From: Dyadobacter sp. CY323 | GTDB taxonomy: Bacteria > Bacteroidota > Bacteroidia > Cytophagales > Spirosomataceae | DNA length: 64,000 nucleotides | NCBI RefSeq assembly: GCF_021390245.1 | Contig: NZ_JAJUXH010000023.1 | Span: 1-64,000 of the forward strand | Direction of reading: 5' to 3' | In this document: positions 61,223 through 64,000 of the stretch, piece after piece | How the letters are laid out: the number at the start of each line of letters is the position of its first letter | Position numbering within the stretch: position 1 is the first letter of the stretch | The notes under the pieces: generated by a model | Database searches by the model: none | What the model was told of the DNA's origin: nothing | What the model saw: only the letters and a program-made list of their open reading frames with translations | Made by a program: the position numbers and the translations under genes

Positions 61223-61900
61223 ATGAAGAAACTTTTTCTAATGAGCCTGCTGGGAGTACTGAGTCTGGCAGGCAAAGTTCATGCGCAAATACCGAAAGGC
61301 ACTGTTTACGTGGGAGGTACTGTGAAATTTGACGGGGAGACTTCCCGGAGTGAAGACAAATCGGATGCGGATATTTTCAATAAACGCGGATCGCATTTTG
61401 TCACTCCCGAACTGCAACTGGGCAAATTCATCGGCGAACACACCATGCTCGGCATTGGCCTGAAACATAGATTTGCCATGAGTCGCACCAATTACGACCC
61501 GGGAGGTTATAAAAGTGTCGGCACCTCGAATACAATCTCTTTTTTACCCTTTATTCGCCAATACAAGTCACTCGGCAAAAACTGGTCTGTTTTCCTGCAT
61601 GGCGAGATCGGGCCGCAATTTCAATGGAATAAATCGAAGGAAACAAATGATGCGGAAACACGAACTATCAAGGAAGATTTTTGGCAATATGGGCTGAGTA
61701 TTAATCCGGGAGTGGTTTATGTATTTCCAAAAAGTGGCTGGGCGATTGAAGGTTATGCCAGCATTCTGTCGCTAAATGCAAACTATCTTCCTTTTAAGGA
61801 TAAGGTCGGCAGCTATTTCACTCTCAACACCGGAATTTCTACAGGGTTTCCTAGCTTCTTTACGCTGCGTGTCGCCAAGTATATCTCCGCTAAAAACTGA
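61223..61900 (+). CDS. Outer-membrane beta-barrel protein
   Basis: A 225-residue protein, start at MKKLFLMS (61223), signal peptide to about residue 22 (KVHAQ). Alternating strands end in an aromatic/hydrophobic C-terminal segment (GFPSFFTLRVAKYISAK), as in small outer-membrane barrels of the OmpW/porin-like class. The neighbouring gene encodes a similar protein; both follow within six bases and are probably cotranscribed. Confidence 0.8.
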   Translation: MKKLFLMSLLGVLSLAGKVHAQIPKGTVYVGGTVKFDGETSRSEDKSDADIFNKRGSHFVTPELQLGKFIGEHTMLGIGLKHRFAMSRTNYDPGGYKSVGTSNTISFLPFIRQYKSLGKNWSVFLHGEIGPQFQWNKSKETNDAETRTIKEDFWQYGLSINPGVVYVFPKSGWAIEGYASILSLNANYLPFKDKVGSYFTLNTGISTGFPSFFTLRVAKYISAKN

Positions 61901-61906
61901 AAAGCC

Positions 61907-62602
61907 ATGAAAAATATCATTCTGACATTTACACTGCTTGTTTTTTTCGGCACCATTGCTGAAGCGCAATTTCAGGCGGGCGAGAAATTTATCTCCGGAA
62001 GCTTTTACAATGGACTAACGAATGTAAAAGAAAAGAAGGAAGAGGCTGCACTGAATAATTACAGTCACAACATTGGTGTTTCATTTGGGAAATTTGTTCA
62101 AAATAACCGGGCTGTCGGCTGGGGTATTTCGCATACTCTCAGCACTTACAAAAACCGGGAACTTGATTTTGTCCGGAAGCCATTGAGTGAATTTGGGATT
62201 GGTATCGAGCGTTTTGCGGAGTATTACAAGCCGTTAAATGACAAATTTGCCCTGTATGTGAGGCCATCCGGGAATCTGGGCTATACCCTGAAAAACACTT
62301 ACCAGTTATCAAATGATGAACTCTATTATGAAACCAAAACGAATAGCATCGTTTTAGGCCTGAGTTTGGGCGCCGGTATTTCATGGAGAATTTCACCGAA
62401 GTGGATGATTGACGGAGGTTTCGCGTTTACAAACCCAATTAACATATCCTACGGGTTCGAAAGCATTGAATATCACCAGCAGCAAAATCCAGCTGGCGGC
62501 AATCTGGAAACCAAAGGGACTGCATTTAAATACATGTTCTCACCCACTCTTTCGTCCGGGAGTATCGGCTTGGGTTTCCGGTATTTTTGTGGAATGAAAT
62601 AA
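61907..62602 (+). CDS. Outer-membrane beta-barrel protein, paralogue of the preceding one
   Basis: A 231-residue protein with signal peptide (MKNIILTFTLLVFFGTIAEAQ) and a barrel-like remainder that ends GSIGLGFRYFCGMK. It shares layout (hydrophobic start, FGKFVQNNRAVGWGISHTL-like strands, R-rich turns) with the 61223 product, whose reading frame ends six bases before. Terminator follows. Confidence 0.8.
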   Translation: MKNIILTFTLLVFFGTIAEAQFQAGEKFISGSFYNGLTNVKEKKEEAALNNYSHNIGVSFGKFVQNNRAVGWGISHTLSTYKNRELDFVRKPLSEFGIGIERFAEYYKPLNDKFALYVRPSGNLGYTLKNTYQLSNDELYYETKTNSIVLGLSLGAGISWRISPKWMIDGGFAFTNPINISYGFESIEYHQQQNPAGGNLETKGTAFKYMFSPTLSSGSIGLGFRYFCGMK

Positions 62603-62634
62603 AAGATAATTGGATCAAATACATTAAAACCGCG

Positions 62635-62668
62635 GTGGATATGCCTTTTTCAAGCATATCCACTTTTA
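62635..62668 (+). terminator. Terminator after the barrel gene pair
   Basis: Perfect 10-bp stem GTGGATATGC (62635-62644) / GCATATCCAC (62654-62663), loop of nine bases and TTTTAG after it. It ends only seven bases before the next start. Confidence 0.8.
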
Positions 62669-62674
62669 GTACTA

Positions 62675-63370
62675 ATGAAAAAAATCTTTCTGGCCCTCAT
62701 TATCATAGGGTTCAGTGCATGCCAGAAGCCCAAGTATTCAACCCTCGACGCTCCCTGGGAGCCCGATTATCAGGTAAACCGGAGTGAATCTTCCATTTTG
62801 GCGTTTGAAAAAAAGGACGCGCAGCAAATGCCCGCACCTGGTGGAATCGTATTTACAGGAAGCTCCTCTTTTACAAAATGGCAGTCGGCCGCGCAGGATC
62901 TTGCTCCGCTACCCATTATTAACCGTGGCTTCGGAGGCTCCACGTTGCCCGAGGTGATCTATTATGCAGACCGCACCGTTACCAAGTACAAGCCTAAAAC
63001 GGTTGTCATCTATTGCGAAAACGACATGTTTGGCAAGAAGAAAAAAACACCGGAACAGGTTCGTGATGCCTATGTGACGCTGGTGAAAAAGATACGTACT
63101 GAACTTCCCGATGTGAGGTTATACTGTGTTTCGCTGAAACCGTCTCCTTCCCGCTGGGATAGGAAAGATGACACGATCAAAGCCAATAAACTGATCCAGG
63201 ATTTTATCAAGACAGACAAAAAGCACGGTTATATCGATGTTTGGCCGGTGATGCTAAAAGACGGCCGTCCGGACGGAAGTATATTCCTCGGTGATAGCTT
63301 GCATATGAATGAGGAAGGTTATAAAAGATGGACAAAGGTGTTGAAGCCAGTCCTCGAAAAAACCGCCTAG
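62675..63370 (+). CDS. SGNH/GDSL hydrolase lipoprotein
   Basis: A 231-residue lipoprotein, lipobox FSAC (Cys16). It has the SGNH blocks: block I GSSSFTKW (catalytic Ser), block II NRGFGGST (Gly), block III YCENDMF (Asn) and block V DSLHMNEEGY (Asp and His). It would hydrolyse an ester on sugars or lipids in the periplasm. No other gene is in its operon. Confidence 0.9.
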   Translation: MKKIFLALIIIGFSACQKPKYSTLDAPWEPDYQVNRSESSILAFEKKDAQQMPAPGGIVFTGSSSFTKWQSAAQDLAPLPIINRGFGGSTLPEVIYYADRTVTKYKPKTVVIYCENDMFGKKKKTPEQVRDAYVTLVKKIRTELPDVRLYCVSLKPSPSRWDRKDDTIKANKLIQDFIKTDKKHGYIDVWPVMLKDGRPDGSIFLGDSLHMNEEGYKRWTKVLKPVLEKTA

Positions 63371-63498
63371 TCCATTCAAATACGACCGGCCAGCACACAT
63401 TTTACAAAGAACAATTAAGGGTATAGGTTTTAACGTAAAGTCATTATATTAACCGAAAATTATATTTCCGGATTAACAAGTGATCTAGATTTCCAATA

Positions 63499-64000
63499 AT
63501 GAAAGTAACCGCGGTTTTCGACATTGGCAGGACCAATAAGAAATACGTACTTTTTAACGAAAAGTATGAGATTGTTGAAGAATTTTCGGAGTCACTTCCG
63601 GAGACTGTTGATGAAGATGGCTTCCCGACTGAGGACTGTGAATTGCTTACCAAATGGGTCCAGGATCGCTGGACTGACCTGCTTGCCAGTCCAAAATACG
63701 ACATAAAAGCAGTAAACGTCGCAGCGTATGGCGCAAGCCTCGTGCATCTCGATGCCGCCAACAAGCCATTAACTCCGCTTTACTCTTACTTAAAACCGTT
63801 TCCCGAAGACCTCTCGCGACAGTTTTACAGTACTTACGGCGAGCCTACCCGCATTGCACTTCAAACCGGCTCGCCTTCCATGGGCATGCTGAACTCCGGA
63901 ATGCAGCTTTATTGGCTCAAATACACCAAGCCTGAGATTTACCAAAAGATTGCAACTACTCTTCATTTGCCGCAGTACATTTTGTACCTGCTGACTGGCA
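63499..64000 (+). CDS. FGGY-family carbohydrate kinase (5' part, cut by the window end)
   Basis: The ATG at 63499 opens an uninterrupted frame of 167 codons to the end of the window. The N-terminal phosphate-1 loop VFDIGRTNKKYVLF and VNVAAYGASLVHLDAANKP, together with YLLTG at the end, are FGGY-kinase features; the GASLVH segment fits fuculokinase/rhamnulokinase-like sugar kinases of Bacteroidetes. Substrate cannot be told from this half. Confidence 0.85.
   Translation, partial: MKVTAVFDIGRTNKKYVLFNEKYEIVEEFSESLPETVDEDGFPTEDCELLTKWVQDRWTDLLASPKYDIKAVNVAAYGASLVHLDAANKPLTPLYSYLKPFPEDLSRQFYSTYGEPTRIALQTGSPSMGMLNSGMQLYWLKYTKPEIYQKIATTLHLPQYILYLLTG

Noticed and set aside
1..64000. tRNA, rRNA, or riboswitch genes
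   Set aside because: Intergenic regions were scanned for TPsiC-type and conserved aptamer-like segments; none was convincing.

Overview
The window is a chromosomal piece of a Bacteroidetes bacterium. A SusC/SusD pair, a CarboxypepD_reg-like protein, a GSCFA protein, a long NusB, DUF1573/YtxH/YajC/YbbR neighbours, large MacB-type FtsX permeases and -7 boxes of the form TAnnTTTG all point to the order Cytophagales. A Dyadobacter- or Spirosoma-like genome is my best guess from gene content, not a proven identification. No tRNA, rRNA, CRISPR array, prophage or insertion sequence was recognised.

Layout. 0-3 kb: a small secreted protein, then an ECF sigma factor with a membrane-protein partner, and a second operon of two small envelope proteins plus Hsp20; both operons share one promoter motif. 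3-13.5 kb: a SusD/SusC outer-membrane uptake pair, a large FG-GAP/ASPIC lipoprotein and a CarboxypepD_reg protein. 13.6-16 kb: a BlaI/M56 (BlaR1-like) sensor pair with duplicated operator, followed by a toxin-antitoxin scar inside a convergent terminator region. 16-25 kb: phosphosugar mutase, GH63-type glucosidase, a long ATP-grasp ligase, NifU and Mrp Fe-S proteins, GSCFA. 25-32 kb: a DUF6934 gene with a 48-residue partner, GH16 glucanase, dnaX, and a six-gene housekeeping operon read leftward (nusB, ytxH-like, DUF1573, yajC, ybbR-like, coaE). 32-39.5 kb: ABC exporter, then a DNA-damage-type mutagenesis cassette (S24 self-cleaving repressor, divergent dinB, orphan higA, second dnaE). 39.7-46.3 kb: lipoprotein, M16 protease, DUF3820, pncB, glycyl-tRNA synthetase.

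46.6-59 kb is the accessory zone. Two intact MacB-type permeases flank an array of small lipoprotein genes separated by homologous heptamer-built palindromes. The array carries two copies of a (DUF6973-like)-(lipoprotein) gene pair, one pair decayed and one truncated exactly at a palindrome. A DUF433/DUF5615 toxin-antitoxin pair and an MFS exporter follow, then a frameshifted membrane-anchored winged-helix regulator and a badly deleted third permease. 59-64 kb: a LolD-like ATPase and TolC (remains of an efflux locus), two paralogous outer-membrane barrels, an SGNH hydrolase lipoprotein and the start of an FGGY sugar kinase that runs off the window.

The strongest regulatory readings are: the ECF promoter pair at 825-853 and 1880-1908; three GGA-N5-TCC operators between the S24 repressor and dinB, overlapping perfect TATATTTG -7 boxes in both directions; and the two 16-bp direct-repeat operators of the BlaI gene.
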